Source of the DNA: Varanus komodoensis
Taxonomy: Eukaryota > Chordata > Lepidosauria > Squamata > Varanidae
Assembly: GCF_004798865.1 (NCBI RefSeq)
Contig: NW_025335317.1
Span: forward strand, 21,754,354 to 21,818,353
Direction: 5' to 3'
Length of the DNA: 64,000 bases
The position numbers were made by a program, and so were the translations under genes. The notes under the pieces were generated by a model. That model worked only from the letters and a program-made list of their open reading frames with translations. It was not told the DNA's origin and ran no database searches. Positions 47,908 through 60,775 of the stretch are shown piece after piece (position 1 is the first letter of the stretch; every line of letters starts with the position of its first letter).

Positions 47908-48379
47908 GGCTATTTTCTGGGTAGCATGCTAAATCACACTAAAACAAACGTGTATTATGCTGTACAGCAGAAACACTTCCATGTGCCCTAGAATTCCTCT
48001 GCCATCATTGTGGCTTTTCCTGTGTGTCTTCTTCTTGCCCTCTCTCCTGCCCTTCTTTTATCCTCCCCCTTTTCTCTTTTTTCCCCCTTCTCCCTGCTTT
48101 ACTTCAGGTGTGGCTCATTCTGGCCAGGATAGCAAAAGGCAAGTGAGGCAAAGCATGTGACAGGGCTGGGACATCTTGCTTGCCAAGTATCCTTTCCCTG
48201 CCCCATGAGCTGGCTGGAGAAGCTGCTGGACTTCCAGCACCAGTCAGGAAGCTCCATGCAACTTGCTGTCTGAAAGAGGTGGCAAGCCCACTGACCCTTC
48301 ACAGCTTTCTACCATTTTATATTAAAGGGAAGGTAAAGGGAAGAGAGATTTTATTTTCCTGGTCTCCAAGAACACCTCA
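47908..48379. other. No gene seen; pyrimidine-rich tract
   Basis: A strongly pyrimidine-rich run at about 48000-48100 is followed by unique sequence up to the BovB fragment. Confidence 0.5.
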
Positions 48380-49000
48380 GATGGTGATTGCAGCCAAGAA
48401 ATTAAAAGACACTTGCTCCTGGGGAGGAAAGCTATGGCAAATCTAGACAGCATACTAAAAAGCAGAGACATCACCCTGCCAACAAAAGTGTATAGTCAAG
48501 GCTGTGTATAGTCAAGGCTATGGTTTTCCCAGTTGCAATGTGTGGCTGTGAAAGCTGGACCATAAGGAAGGCTGAACGTCCAAGGATTGAGGCCTTTGAA
48601 TTACGGTGCTGGAGGAGACTCCTGTGAGTCCCTTGGACAGTCTTAGAGGAGATCAATCCTGAATGCTCTTTAGAAGGCCAGATCTGAAGATGAAACTCTC
48701 ATTGGCCACCTAACAAGAAGGAAGGACTCACTGGAGAGGACCCTAATGTTGGGAACAATTGATGGCAAAAGAAGAGGGGGGCAGCAGAGGATGAGGTGGC
48801 TAGATGGACTCACTGAATCCGTTAGTGTGAGCTTGGGTGGACTTCAGGGGATGGTGGGGAACAGAAGAGCATGGAGGAATGTTGTCAGAGCTCTCTGCTT
48901 TAACCTGTCCATCTTCGGTGCCCCTGTATGGCATAGCTCATAGCTTCATTGTGCTACACAAGCCTCTTTGCCACAGCAAGGCAGTAATCCATGAAGGGGA
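48380..49000 (+). mobile_element. BovB (RTE) LINE 3' fragment, ORF C-terminus plus 3' tail
   Basis: Starts in the C-terminal part of the BovB ORF ('gattgcagccaagaaattaa') and continues through the equivalents of YGCESWTI(R)KAE, FELRCWRRLL and the GRRRGGQQRMRWLDGLTESV stretch (48746 on, an intact 65-codon piece). It then jumps at about 48889 into the 3' tail 'ctgtccatcttcggtgcccc' to 'aaggcagtaatcc'. A 16-base stretch (gtgtatagtcaaggct) is duplicated near 48486-48517. It is 5'-truncated relative to the copy at 16770 and starts 3' of its YADD motif. Confidence 0.92.
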
Positions 49001-52000
49001 GAATAAGAGATAAAAATATAAAAAGTATATTGAGAAAGCTATGCATTGTCTGACTAGGTTTCTTCTTTACTTACACTTATCTGTTTGGACATGTCCCTAG
49101 GGACAAAAGTAAGAGTTGTCCATAGAAATCGATAGAGATTACAACCCCACAAGGTTAATGTAACTGGGCACCTAGATCTGATGAAATGCCAAATATAGTT
49201 TGAGGTATATTTGAAATCATATACATGCAGAAGTTGCTAATACATAAAACACTTCCTTTTTATTGCATTACAGTAAAAGTTAAATGTGCTTTATGTTTGT
49301 ATACTAAACTGGTTTCTCAATGTCTAATCTGAGTGGAATTTGCAGCTGCACTGTTGCTGGCATGTTCAAAGGACACAAGACAACATATACATGGATCCTC
49401 CTTCCTCCCCTATTATCAAGATGAAGGCTGTTACATGAAATGTAAATGATGCAATATATTGTGAAGCATTTGTTATGAATCACATAAGTACTCCTTGCAA
49501 AATGCTTTAGTGAATGGATGCAAGATTTACTCTTCCAGACTTCCTATAATTAATCTCACATATGGGTTTGTTCTGAAAGAAAATTAAATGCATCCACACT
49601 ACACTTGAGGTAAAGACCTTGGTACAGCATTAATCAATAACTATGTCTTCTCTGAAGAAAGGGACATAATTCATGAGAAACAGTAGAAGCAGCTGTCACT
49701 TTACTGACAGAAGATGGTAGACAAATATGGTAAGTTCCACTCATTGGAGGAATGGAACACCTGAAAAATCTTCAGCTTAGGCTGCCTTGAAATCATTCAA
49801 ATAAGTACTTATTTTTAATATCTCATCTGCAAATTGATGGTGGCTTGCATTTACCCTGAATTAGTCCATGCATTAATCATGACAACTAACTTGTAACCAT
49901 GACAACAACTTCAGAAGAGAAAGGGGTTAAGGCCAGCAACAATGAGCTATCCATAAAAGCAAAGGCTCTTTAGTCTTCTGTACCAGAGTGATGGCTGCAA
50001 GAGAAGCGCTGGTAGAAATTTTCCTTGAGGCACCACAGATGTTTACTAAGAGCTCACTGTATGTTGGCACACGTGTGGGAGTGATCAAACATGGTGCCCT
50101 AAAAAGAGCAGGAAAAGGAAGGTTTTTCGTAAGTAATATGACTGTGATTTAGTCTGGGAATAAAGGCCATCATATTGTGTGTGAAGGACCTTGGGATCAG
50201 ACAGGCAGATTCCCTGTCCTTGTCCCTAAATAGAAGCATGACATAGAAGGAAGAATAAGCAAGTGAAAGAATAAGTGTTGGGTTTTTAAAAGGAGTGGCC
50301 ATTCTCTCAGAGATGAAAAATGCCTGTGATGATCTTCCACTCATACATTTACAAGTGGGGGTAGTTCTTTACTCCATGTGAGATTTATTATTCCTCATTG
50401 ATTGCCTCATTCTGTTGAAGGATGTTTCAGGCAATAAAGTAGTAGATCTGTTGCTTGTACCTATCATCATGTGTCAAAGATCTGTCAGGTTGATGACCTT
50501 TTGAACTTTGCTGCTCCAAAAGACATTTCTGACTGTTATAAGAAGTCTGACATTTTTAACAATAAAAATATGTATTTTTGACATGGTATATCTGAATCCA
50601 AGCTTTTGCAGTGATCGCACAAACACAAAGAGGCTGGAGAACAGGTGTAAACTTAAAACTCCTTTAATGTTCTTGTGTTTTCATATTAAAGAATTAAAAT
50701 TTATTGTGGCCATTACAATAAATTCTGCTTATTTTCTTAGAAACTAGTATATTATTTTTACAGGTGTTCACAGAAAAATATTCAGAATCTTATTTATTGC
50801 TTCAGATGTGCTGTGATTTCACTTTGGTTTAGACAAGACCCAGACCAGAAGTATTTGGCTTTGCTGCAGCTTTGCATGCTCCCCTCTGAGGATGCTTGCA
50901 GGGGTCGGCTTCGTTCCTGGGATATTTCTTCAGGGGAACAAGCTTTCTTTTTTCCCATGCTTGTCAAGGCAGGGAGGATCCACTTCTTTGACTTGCATAG
51001 GGAGAAAAACTGTATGCCAAGCCCCAAAACTTCAGAGTTCTGTAGTTGTCATAATGAGTTTCACAGAATTCAGCATTCGTATCCCTTTCACATATATTTT
51101 AATGCCACATTCTCACTGCATCCTAGTGCTTATTTCAAGTTTTTGTAAGATTTTTCATTTCTTAAAATCATAGCTATACTGATGTCTTTCTGAACTACTT
51201 AAATCCATGAAACTATTAAGTTTACCAACTCTTGAATGACATTTCAATTATTGTAGAGCTACCATCTTAAATAAATAACAGCTGCTGCTTTGTTGAGTTT
51301 CTTTCTATTCCGTTCCTTAAATGAGGAGTCCCCAATATGGTGTTCATGGCACCCTGGTATTTCCAGGAACATCCAGCAGTATCCACAGAGCTCTCCGTAC
51401 CCATGCTCCCTTCAAAAACCATTCCTAGAAGAGTCTTGGGAAATGTTGGGGCAGCAGTATGTTTCTCTTCTTTCTACCCACTAGTCTTGCGCTTTCTCCC
51501 TCCTCTACAGCCATGCCTTGATGTTTCCCCTTGCTCCCACTTGTAGTGCCAATGTGTCTCACCCGACTTCTTACCTTGCTGTTTCTCCCCACTCACATCT
51601 TCTAGCCTCTTTCTCTGGCTCTTTCTCTCCCTCACCCCTGTTTAGCTCAGCTTTGACTAACCAGGGCTCATTTAATCCATTATGGACTAGCCACATTGTC
51701 TGTGGGAGCCAAACTGTGTTTCTCAAATTTCTGGATGTGCCCACTTCAGATGCATTTTTATGTGTATAATAAGGTACAAACTAGACACAGTTTATTCATA
51801 TGTATGATCCAGACTCATAAAATGGAAGAAGGAAGAGGGACCTCATTTTAGCTCAGAAATGTGCATAAGTGAAAGGGGTGGAACTTGCTTCTCCCCAAAC
51901 TATTGTAACTAAATCTCTTGATGACATTGTAGAAAATGCATATAGCTTAGGATATTTGTGGATAATATGTTTGTTTGTTTGTTCCAACATTTTCTAAAGT

Positions 52001-52109
52001 GAGCTCCTTGCCACCAGTATAATGAAAACAAGGATATAGTATCAAACCATAACACTGAGTGAGTGTCAAACAAACGAACAAACCAGTGAACCTGTTTTAT
52101 CACCAAATA
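49001..52109. other. No gene; faint hAT-like MITE at 51325-51470
   Basis: Mostly unique. 'ggagtccccaatatggtg' and 'catggcaccctgg' at 51323-51355 resemble the start of a reptile/mammal MITE with a 'ggtccccaatgtggtgcc' end, but no second end is clear. A 111-codon ORF at 50813-51148 has no recognisable family. Confidence 0.35.
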
Positions 52110-52310
52110 ATCAGACTAAATGCTCAGGAAAATAAAAATGTTCAACCTGGCCCTGAAAGTAATACAGAGTTGGTGCCTGTTGAATTTCACTTGCGAGAGC
52201 AGTCCTGGGTTGGGGTGTCACCCCAGGCAAGGTTTGCCTGCCTTCATAATGCAGAGCTTCCGACTTTGGAGAAGCACCCTACCCAATTATTTTAAAGCAC
52301 ACATGTGACA
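52110..52310 (-). mobile_element. LINE 3' region (L2/CR1-type), diverged
   Basis: 'aaaaatgttcaacctggccc', 'gagagcagtcctgggttggg' and 'gtcaccccaggc' follow the order of a squamate LINE 3' UTR seen in reverse, like 2555-2940. Confidence 0.45.
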
Positions 52311-53510
52311 TCTCGTCTCAAACTCCTTAATGATCTCACCCAGCATGGTCATATAGATGTGAAAAGAGTCTCATGGATAAGAGGACCCCACAGGTTGTGC
52401 TTCAACACTGAAGGAACTGGATCTGATTCAGATTCAGACTGGGATGTTTTAGCATCCAGGATTGCAGAAGAAAATTGAAATGTAAATCTGCCATAGATTA
52501 TGTCCCAACAAGTTGGGTTATTCCAGAACTGGATCAGATGCAATATAACACTTCTAATCATACCCTTGATTTATAGCTAGAGACAGCAGTAATCAGAGAT
52601 GGGGGAAGTTGAGGAGAAAGGGTTGGCTATGTCAAGCATGCTGAAATATCAAATGCAGAGGAAGGAGCAGTGATACCCCTTGGCACCTTCTGCTAAATGC
52701 TCATGGTCAGGAGAGGGATGTTAACTGCCTATCAAGCAAGTTCCCTTTCTTCCTTCAATTGCTTCTTTAATAAAATTGTCTCATCTTTTCACCCACTTTC
52801 TTGTACCATTTAATTTTCTTCTCCTCATTCCTGATTGAATATCATGATAAGTATGAGGTCAAGAATGGGAAATACTGCACCTCTCCCTCCCTTTCTCCAG
52901 GAATCAGCTGCTGATAGTACATGGTATCTAAGTAATGAATGTATTACTGTGGAGATAAGGGTGACACAAGCTAAAAAGTACAAATGACCTATAATTTATG
53001 TACTTTGAACTTACTTGTTCTTAATTAATTTAATTAGGACTCCTGTCTTCCAAAGTTCACTTTATTAAAATTATTCTGGTAGTCAAGCCATACCAACAAT
53101 TATTTGTGTGTGCACACTTGCTACATCGCTACATTTTGCTAACTGATCTGGTAGTTCGTCAAAAATGCTGTTACAAAATAAATCATTCTACCTTTTACAA
53201 GGGTGGTTATGGAATGTAGAAAGGCAGGTATTGCTAATCAGGATAATGTTGTCTGTAGGTGATAAATTCGTATATTACTACCAATCCTTCTGGTTGATAG
53301 GGATGAACTTACACACATTAGAGTAAGTGTTGTCTAATCTTTTCATTTGCAGATTTTTAGGAGATATATGGCCTTGCTTAAGGTCTGCCTCCTATTTCTT
53401 AGAATTTGATAGTAGGTGAGGGAATGGAAGAAATAATGTTATAAAGTAACAGTGTTTTCAATAAAAATGATATTTCTATCTTTTTCTCCTATTTTTCATA
53501 TTGTGATAAC
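52311..53510. other. No gene seen
   Basis: Unique AT-rich sequence. Confidence 0.5.
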
Positions 53511-53738
53511 TTGCATTCAGATAGATATTTCAACAAAAGCAATCTATTTACGTATTTGTTGTTTGTACTTGTCTCAGCAAGTTGTGCTGTTACTAATGAC
53601 AGTAATGCAAAGAAGCCATCTGAAGCTAGCAAGAACAAAGGTCTAAAGGAAAACACTTCCACTGAAGAGCAATGCTTTCTGCATGATTGGACAAACAAAA
53701 TTAAGATGAAGCATAATCTTCCTTGGCCTCTGATATGA
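53511..53738 (+). CDS. Unrecognised 75-codon ORF: possible small secreted protein or single exon
   Basis: I do not recognise this product. Reading from the ATG at 53511, residues 12-26 form a hydrophobic stretch (LFTYLLFVLVSASCA) that looks like a signal-peptide core with a good cleavage context after ASCA. A Lys/Ser/Asn-rich tail with one further Cys follows, ending at TGA 53736-53738. Alternatively a T-rich tract ending in 'cttgtctcag' at about 53577 could be a 3' splice site, and the downstream frame (VTNDSNAKKPSEASKNK) uses codons that look coding. There is no partner exon, no TATA box and no family match. The chance-ORF explanation is still the most likely. Confidence 0.2.
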   Translation: MHSDRYFNKSNLFTYLLFVLVSASCAVTNDSNAKKPSEASKNKGLKENTSTEEQCFLHDWTNKIKMKHNLPWPLI

Positions 53739-54779
53739 GGTTTTCTAACAGAAGTGATTTTTTAATCCCCCTTCAGTTTTCCAGCAAAGCTTTTAAAAAC
53801 AAACATTTGTTTTGGAATGTCACCTTGGAAATGCTTAATGGGTTGGACACAATATGTGTTAATGGAGTGTACCTTGAAATGGTTTTCTTGATTGAGGTGC
53901 CTTGAGTACAGAAGAAGTTAGGCTGCATTTGCTTCAATATGCTTTCTTTAATTGCAGCAAAACCATCAGTCCAACTTAAATGGAAATGAAGTGGGTTTTA
54001 CCAAAAAGTAGGGACAAGAAATTTCTTTGCTCTTGTCAAACCTTTATGATCATACAATTATACTTCTATTTAATTTCCTTCAGAAAGGAGGAATTAGTTG
54101 TGGCAAGCAGCCTTTCTCTCATTTCAAAAACTGCCTCTGATATATGGCAGACTGATAGGGAGTGGTGTTCAAATGTGTAATCTTGGCATGGCAGCATGTT
54201 GGTTACCATCTGCTAGCAAGACTCATTCCGGACCTTTAAAAATAATGTCAGGTTTTTAATGCCTTTAAGAACGTATCTTACCCAACTGCACATCAGTACA
54301 TCTGACATTTTAGTTTATGAAGTCTATTTCAAGAAGCAGCTGCATCCTCCTTGTGTTTTCTGTACTTGCAAAGTATTTATGGTTTACTTGACCTCTATTT
54401 TTTGAACATCTGGGAATGATACACCTAGAAACAGGATGTGCAGTGGCATGGAATTAAACCCTAATGTCCCCCATCTTTGGAAGAGCATTGTATAGGTCTC
54501 AGTTTCGTTCAGGGTCTGATTAACCCTGGTCTTTATGGTTTGAAATCATCTGCCTAACTATCTGTCTGTTTAGTCCTTTGTCCTTATGGCTATCTGAGCA
54601 ATATAAAAATAGTATTAAATGACACATCATAATAGAGATAACAATAATAATAATCATCATAGAGAAATCAGCAAATAGAATGGGAAAAACAGCAATTAAA
54701 ATTCATAGATAAGCTGGTATGAAATAACTCTATGTGCCTGTTACCTCTCCATGTAAACCATATTCCGTAGTCAGAGCGG
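53739..54779. other. No gene seen
   Basis: Unique AT-rich sequence. Confidence 0.5.
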
Positions 54780-54915
54780 TACAACTTGCAGGCTTTTTCT
54801 GTCCTAACTCTCATAGGAGTGTGCCCCAAAAGGCTATGTCATGATATAGAAAGAGGTGCTCCTGCAGATATTTGGGTCATTTTTAGGACTTTAAAGTTAA
54901 GCACCAAAACCCTGA
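54780..54915 (-). mobile_element. LINE 3' region fragment (L2/CR1-type)
   Basis: 'gaggtgctcctgcagatattt' (part), 'gggtcatttttaggacttta' and 'agttaagcaccaaaacc' resemble in reverse the LINE 3' UTR block present more fully at 2555-2940. It abuts the CR1 insertion at 54916. Confidence 0.45.
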
Positions 54916-55250
54916 AAACACTCTACAAATACTTGAATGACTGTCACAAAGAAGAGGGCCAGGATCTCTTCTCGATTATGCCAGAGTGCAGGACACAGAA
55001 TAAGAGGCTCAAGTTACAGGAAGCCAGGTTTCAGGTGAACGTCAGGGAGAAGGTCCTGTTAGAGCAGTACAGCAATGGAACCCATGACCTAGGGAGGTTG
55101 TGGGCTCTCCCACACTGGAGGCATTCAAGATGCAGCTGGACGGCCACCTGAGAGAATCGTTTAACTTGGAGTCCTGCACTGAGTAGGGGGTTTGACCTGA
55201 TGGTCCTCTGGCACCTTCCAACTCTACTAATCTATGATTCTATGAAATAA
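54916..55250 (+). mobile_element. CR1 LINE 3' end
   Basis: The CR1 C-terminus (LYKYLNDCHKEEGQDLFS near 54925-54975, then YSNGTHDLGRLWALPHW) and the 3' UTR ending in 'ccaactctactaatctatg' and 'attctatga'. One open frame covers 54786-55151 and includes 130 bases of unrelated upstream DNA, so that ORF is not a gene. 5'-truncated; comparatively well preserved. Confidence 0.9.
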
Positions 55251-56463
55251 AGATAGTCCCCTCATGAATCTTATCAAAAGTACTGTAACTTCTTTTGAAT
55301 TTCCTACAGATGTCCTGCCTAATAAGGAACTTTCAGTTATAACATTTTGATAGCAGCTGTTGATCTAATATTCAAAACTACTTTTCATCTGCAAAATGTG
55401 AATTGTTTCAGAATGACAATATTCTGTATTCCACTAAAGAGGAATAATATTGCTTATATGCTTTCTAGATATGAGACTTTTGTGGAAGAACCATCCTGTA
55501 TCATTAACTGAATTTCACAAGAGGTCCAGATGTCCTTGTCATCCATTTGTAACTCTCCCATACTTTGCAACTGTTTTCTCCCATCTTTTTTCTTACTATC
55601 ATTAATAATAATAAAGTTAAGGATGCAAGGGTGAAAAACACACAATTTCTGTGTTCACAATTGAGAATAGTACTGCATGAATTATAGTTTCCAAGCTTGC
55701 TTTATTTCTGCATAAACTATAGAATTCACTTCGACAAGATATAGTGGTAGCCACAATTTGAATGACTTTGAAAAGAGATTGGACTAATTAATTGTAGTTA
55801 AGTCTATCAATGCTGAATTACTATGGAATCAGAAGCAGTTTGCTTCTGTATTCAAGTTGCTAGGGATTGTATATAGGACTGTTGCTATTTTACCAATGCT
55901 CTGCTTAGAGTTTTGACTATTGCTTCTCATAGAAATATATAAATAGATCTGGTTGGCCGCTGTGTGCAGACAGAATGCTGGAGTAAATTGGACTTTGGTC
56001 AGCATTTCTTACATTTTCACATTTGGACAGGATTTGGTATTTGTGAGCTGTGTGTTCTTGTTTATAGCCCCCACCCCCTGCACTCCTGTGTGATGTATGA
56101 GAAAATGTTGAAACATCTGTTATTGTTGTTTTGTTCATCAGAATTCCTGTCATGCATCAACCTATTTGTACAATAGATTGGTCCTACGTGTAACATAGGG
56201 TGTAATCAGTTATTTTCCAGAACTGGGGCAACTCTATATTTGGATTAAGAGGGTGGTTCTAAACTAATTAGTCTGGACTGTGTGCAGTGATGGCGCTGAA
56301 TGATTATTACAGCATGACAAGACCTTCTGCGCTATATGAGACAGAACACCCTGATTTTTGTATTGCGCTTGCATGTACTAGTATCTTTGGTCTTTGCTAT
56401 ATAATTCTGATATTGGTATTAATTGACGTCCCAAAGGTCAGTGACAAAACTATCAGTCTGAGC
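55251..56463. other. No gene seen
   Basis: Unique AT-rich sequence with a short (ATA)n patch at about 55603-55613. Confidence 0.5.
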
Positions 56464-56680
56464 TTAGAAACATAGAAACAGAGCGAGTCAGAAGGGGTCT
56501 CCCAGGCCATCTAGTCTGACCCCTGGCTCCAGCCGGCTCCGCTCATGACATGCCCACCATGTGCATGTCCAGCCTATCTTTGAACACTCTCACCAATGGG
56601 GCCTCAATCACCTCCCATGGAAGCCCATTCCATACCCTCGGGAAATGCTTCTGGCATCTAAATGGAGCCTTGGTTTACTG
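56464..56680 (-). mobile_element. CR1 LINE 3' end
   Basis: Seen in reverse: 'aaacatagaaacagagcgag', 'aggccatctagtctgacccc', 'cagcctatctttgaacactc', 'ggcctcaatcacctccca' and 'aagcccattccataccctc'. This is a CR1 subfamily distinct from the one at 7338. 5'-truncated. Confidence 0.85.
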
Positions 56681-58228
56681 GCTTTGCTCCGTTCACAGTC
56701 TGGGCTTAAAGTTGACTTACTTTTAGTTGCTTGACTGAAGAGGCAGCATCCACATTTCTTGAATGAGAAATATCATGCAGTACTTTGGATGTGCGTCTTT
56801 AAAGCTTTTCTTGTATCTATACCAAGGTTGGTTGGCTCAGCTTTCAGTTGCTACTTAGAAAACTGTGGATATTCAGCTCTTCTGAATTATTTCAGAATGT
56901 TGGTACCTGATTTTTTTAGAGTTCATATGCACATTCTTAGGCTTCTACTTTCTTGAGATCCTGAGATGTATAGCCTTTTCAAGGTGGCATTTGGAAGATG
57001 CATTCTGAACTTTGTCATGAATAAGCAGGTTAATCTATCAAGCTCATTCAAACCAGCATCAGATCACTTAATTAAATCTATGGAGTATGTCAGAGTCAAG
57101 ACTGCCCAGATGTTAAATGCATTAATTTTATTCTTGGCTGTCAGTTCAGCTTTCAGTATGTAAATGAGTCTCTGTCTATAAGTATGCCAGGTAGGACATT
57201 CCTCAACTCAAGTAAGCTATTTGGTTGTTTTGACAGATACCCAGGTATTTGTCAACAGAAATACCATCACATGTAGGTAGGGGTTTAGTTTGTTTTCTTG
57301 TAGCTTAGTTTTTAGTAAGTGCAGAATTTCAGTTTGCAAATATTTTTATTATTTTATTATTATTACTTTTTTCTATGACACTCTCAAGTCAAACTGAAGT
57401 GAATTATGAATAGTATAAAATGTGTGATAATACTTCTTTCTCTGTCTATTGAAGCATTATTCAAAATTTATTCAAATATGTGTTCATATTTGTTTTACAA
57501 TAGTATTCCTTTTAGGCATTGTAGCTTTCTATCAGTGTTCCAATAATAGTGGGATACCATGGACTTCCTAACTATTTGTAATAACAAAGGATCTGCCACA
57601 GAATCTGGCTTTACTTGCTTTGTTCTAATGAAGAAGAAATTCAGGTGTAAATCCAGAAGGAAAAAATGAGGACTCCAGATCCCACTCATCAGAATTTGTC
57701 CCTGCAGGCCTAGCAATACGGACAAGCAACAAGATAGTTTCTCATACAACAGTCAAAGCTAGAGGAGGTTCTTGGGGACAAAGGAGTATTTTGTCCTTTG
57801 TGGTATGTCACCGGTGACAGTTAAAAAGTAAATAACCTTTACAGAGCATTTATACAATTTGGGTTATACCAAAACAGGGAAATACAGCTTCTTTGAGTTT
57901 AATAGATTCCCCACCTGCCTCTGATCTGATGACTGGAAGTGGTCAAGCGGGGGGGGGGGGGATTGTCTGTTTATTTTTTTAATGGAATTACTCTCAGATA
58001 CAGACTCTGATCTGGTTCCTGACTCCCAGCCAAACAGATCAGGGTAAGCTTCCCCAGCTGGTCTTGGGTCTCTGGAATACAATCAGCCAAGCTCCCAGAG
58101 AGTGACTGATCAGAATGAATCACCAGGGAGATTCGATATGGGAGATTCCTAACTTTCTCTTTTTCTTTTTTCTGCCTAGTTTTTCTCCTCTTGGGTTCTT
58201 TCTTTTAACACACTTCCATTTCCTGGTA
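56681..58228. other. No gene seen; poly-G run and possible CR1 5' UTR at the end
   Basis: Unique AT-rich sequence to about 57880, with a run of 13 G at 57949-57961. 57980-58228 may belong to the 5' UTR of the CR1 copy that follows, but I cannot set the 5' limit. Confidence 0.4.
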
Positions 58229-60270
58229 GGGATGTGCTGTTAACCTTTAGGGAAGACAGAAGAAAGTGGTGGTTCTTACAACTGGCACAGCAAGCTAGAA
58301 TCCAAAAGGTAACAGAAAGAATGGACCAAGAAGACTCCCTAGTGGTGGTACCCCAAGTCAACATGGCCTATACATGCAACAAGTGCAAGGCAGAATCCCT
58401 GTTAGAAGAAAAGAAGGGAGCACTAGAGCAGCAAGTGTCCATAAAATAGAAGGCAATGAATTGGTTTTAGACAGAGCAGTGGAAGTGCAACAGCAAGCTG
58501 AGGCAGAAAAGGACTCCCAATGGAAAGGGAAATGCAGAGGAAACGCCCTGCAAAAGAATTAGAAGACACTCTGTACCAGTGGAAGCAGTGGAACTATGGA
58601 ACTGCTTTCAGTTATTCAAGGATGAAGAGCAGCCTGCCATGGAAGAACTGCAAATAATCCCATGCAACACTGAGCAAGAGGCTAAAGGTCTACCATAATA
58701 TCAAAACTTGCAGGACCAAGAAAAAATGGTGTTAGTTGTAGGAGCCTTCCTCTAGCATGTGATGGAAACACATGTATATCAGGAAGACCCATGGACTTAT
58801 CAGTATTCACTAGCTGGAGGACAGATTAGTGATATAACAGGAAAATTGCTAAGGCTAATACAGCCCACTGACCTGTATTCCTACATGTGAGAATAAATGA
58901 CACTGCCAAGTGAAGCTTTGAAGAAAACATGAGACTTTTAAGTTTTAGGGAAGAAAGTCAAGAACCTGGGGCCCAGATAGCTTTCTCTTCAATCCTTCCA
59001 GTTCTTGGAAGAGGAACTGAAAAAAAAAAAACATATTCCAAGTGAATGCCTGGTTACAAAGGTGGTGCTGATGTGAGAGGTTTGGAATCTGGGACCATGG
59101 GCTACACTTTCTGGAAGATGAACTGTGGCAAGGGATGGGTTGGACCTTACAAGAACTGGAAAGAGTATGTCTGAAGTTTATGAGGAGGGCTTTAAACTGA
59201 CCCTTCAGGGGAGGGAGAAATACACCTGGGAGTAACAATAGACAAAGGCTTATGAACCACAACAGAGAGCAGCTTTATCAGTACCTAATAACAGTCTTCC
59301 AAAAATGTAGGAAGAAAGCTAGAGTATGAAGCATGTAGTCTTCAGTGTCTGAATACTAATGCCTGGAGTATGGGAAGCAAACAGCATGAACTTGAACTTT
59401 TAATACAGGAACATGACCTAATAGGTATAATTGAAACTTGGTGGGTGACTCCCATGACTGAAATTGTATAACCAATTCAAGAAGAAAAGAAGGAACATAA
59501 ATGGAAGCTGAGTCACACTATGCATTAAAGACACATATCTCTGCAGAGAAATTCAGGAGAATGAGCTTAGTAGCCCCATCCAGAGCATATATGAAACAAA
59601 GAATAGAAAGAGCACATAAGTTTGAGAGGATTACTGATGTCAAGGAGAAGACAAGGATGAAACTTTGAAAAGCAAATTGCCATTTTTTCAAGGAGGCATG
59701 TTGTCATTGTTATGGGAAGCTTTGATTTCTTCAATAATTGTTAGGAAACAAATTCTAACATGGCCCCCCAAGAGATTCCCAACGTGTTACTGAGAACTTC
59801 CTCCAACAGAAAGTGGAGGAAGGGGCAAGAGGAATGCCTATTCTAGTCTTGATAGTAACTAACACAAAAGACCTAGAGGATGAAATAGCAGCTATGGGAA
59901 CTCTGTGGGAAAGTGACCATGACATCCTTTCTTGATTCTAAAGGAAGCAAAAGCCAAATGTAGCCAAACATGTTCCCTGTATTTCAAGAAAGCCACTTTT
60001 AAGAATCTCAGAACAAGTATAAGTAAAGTCCCATGGGGACTTTAAAGGGAAAAGGGAATCCCTTTAAAAAAAAGGAAATTCTAATGGTGTAATTAGAAAG
60101 GGGTAGAAGATAACAGAAGTAGGTCACATGGCTTCACAAAAAGCTTAGCGTTGATCTGGAAAAAAAGAGACATACATAAGAACTGGTAGGAAGACCTGGC
60201 TACAATGGAAGAATACATGCAGGCAGGAGAGAATTGCAGGGATGGCATCAGGAAGGCTAAAGCTAGGAAT

Positions 60271-60339
60271 CGTGTTGTAAGCCGCCCCGAGGTTTTGGCA
60301 AGGGGCGGCATAGAAATGTTATAATAATAAAAAAAATAA
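60271..60339 (+). mobile_element. 69-bp LINE/SINE tail inserted in the CR1, with 7-bp target duplication
   Basis: 'gtaagccgccccgaggtttt', 'ggggcggcatagaaatg' and an (AAT/A)-rich end form only the extreme 3' tail of an L2/CR1-type element. The flanks are taggaat at 60264-60270 and 60340-60346. Without the insert and one duplicate the CR1 linker frame runs straight through (KAKARNEL), which proves the insertion is younger than the CR1. Confidence 0.85.
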
Positions 60340-60775
60340 TAGGAATGAACTGAGGCCAGTGAAGGATGCTAAAAGCTACAAAAAAGCCTTCTTTGGATAT
60401 GTCCAAGGTAAAAGACAGGGGATCAATATTGGAGTTCAACTATTCAACGTGGATAGCATTCAGGATGCAACTTGGTAAATGAATATTTGGCCATACAGTC
60501 CTAACTTCAAGTAAAGGCTGAAGGTATCTGAACTAGCAATCACTGATCAAGAAATGGATCTTGGGGTCAGGGAGGGACAGCTCAGTGAAAATTTTTACCC
60601 AGGGTGCAGCTGCTGTGAAAAACACCATGTTAAGCATAATTAGGAATTGAATTGAAAATAGAACTGCCAAGATCATTTTTCCTTGGATACAAATTCCAAG
60701 GATACAACTCTTTGCTGTGCCTCCATTTAGAATATTGTGTACATTTCTGATCATCTTTCCTAAATATGACAATAC

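Noticed and set aside
50813-51148. 111-codon ORF possibly an exon
   Set aside because: No recognisable family and no convincing splice signals; an overlapping ORF in another frame of similar length suggests chance.
54786-55151. 121-codon plus-strand ORF as a host gene
   Set aside because: It is CR1 C-terminal coding sequence joined by chance to upstream non-CR1 DNA.
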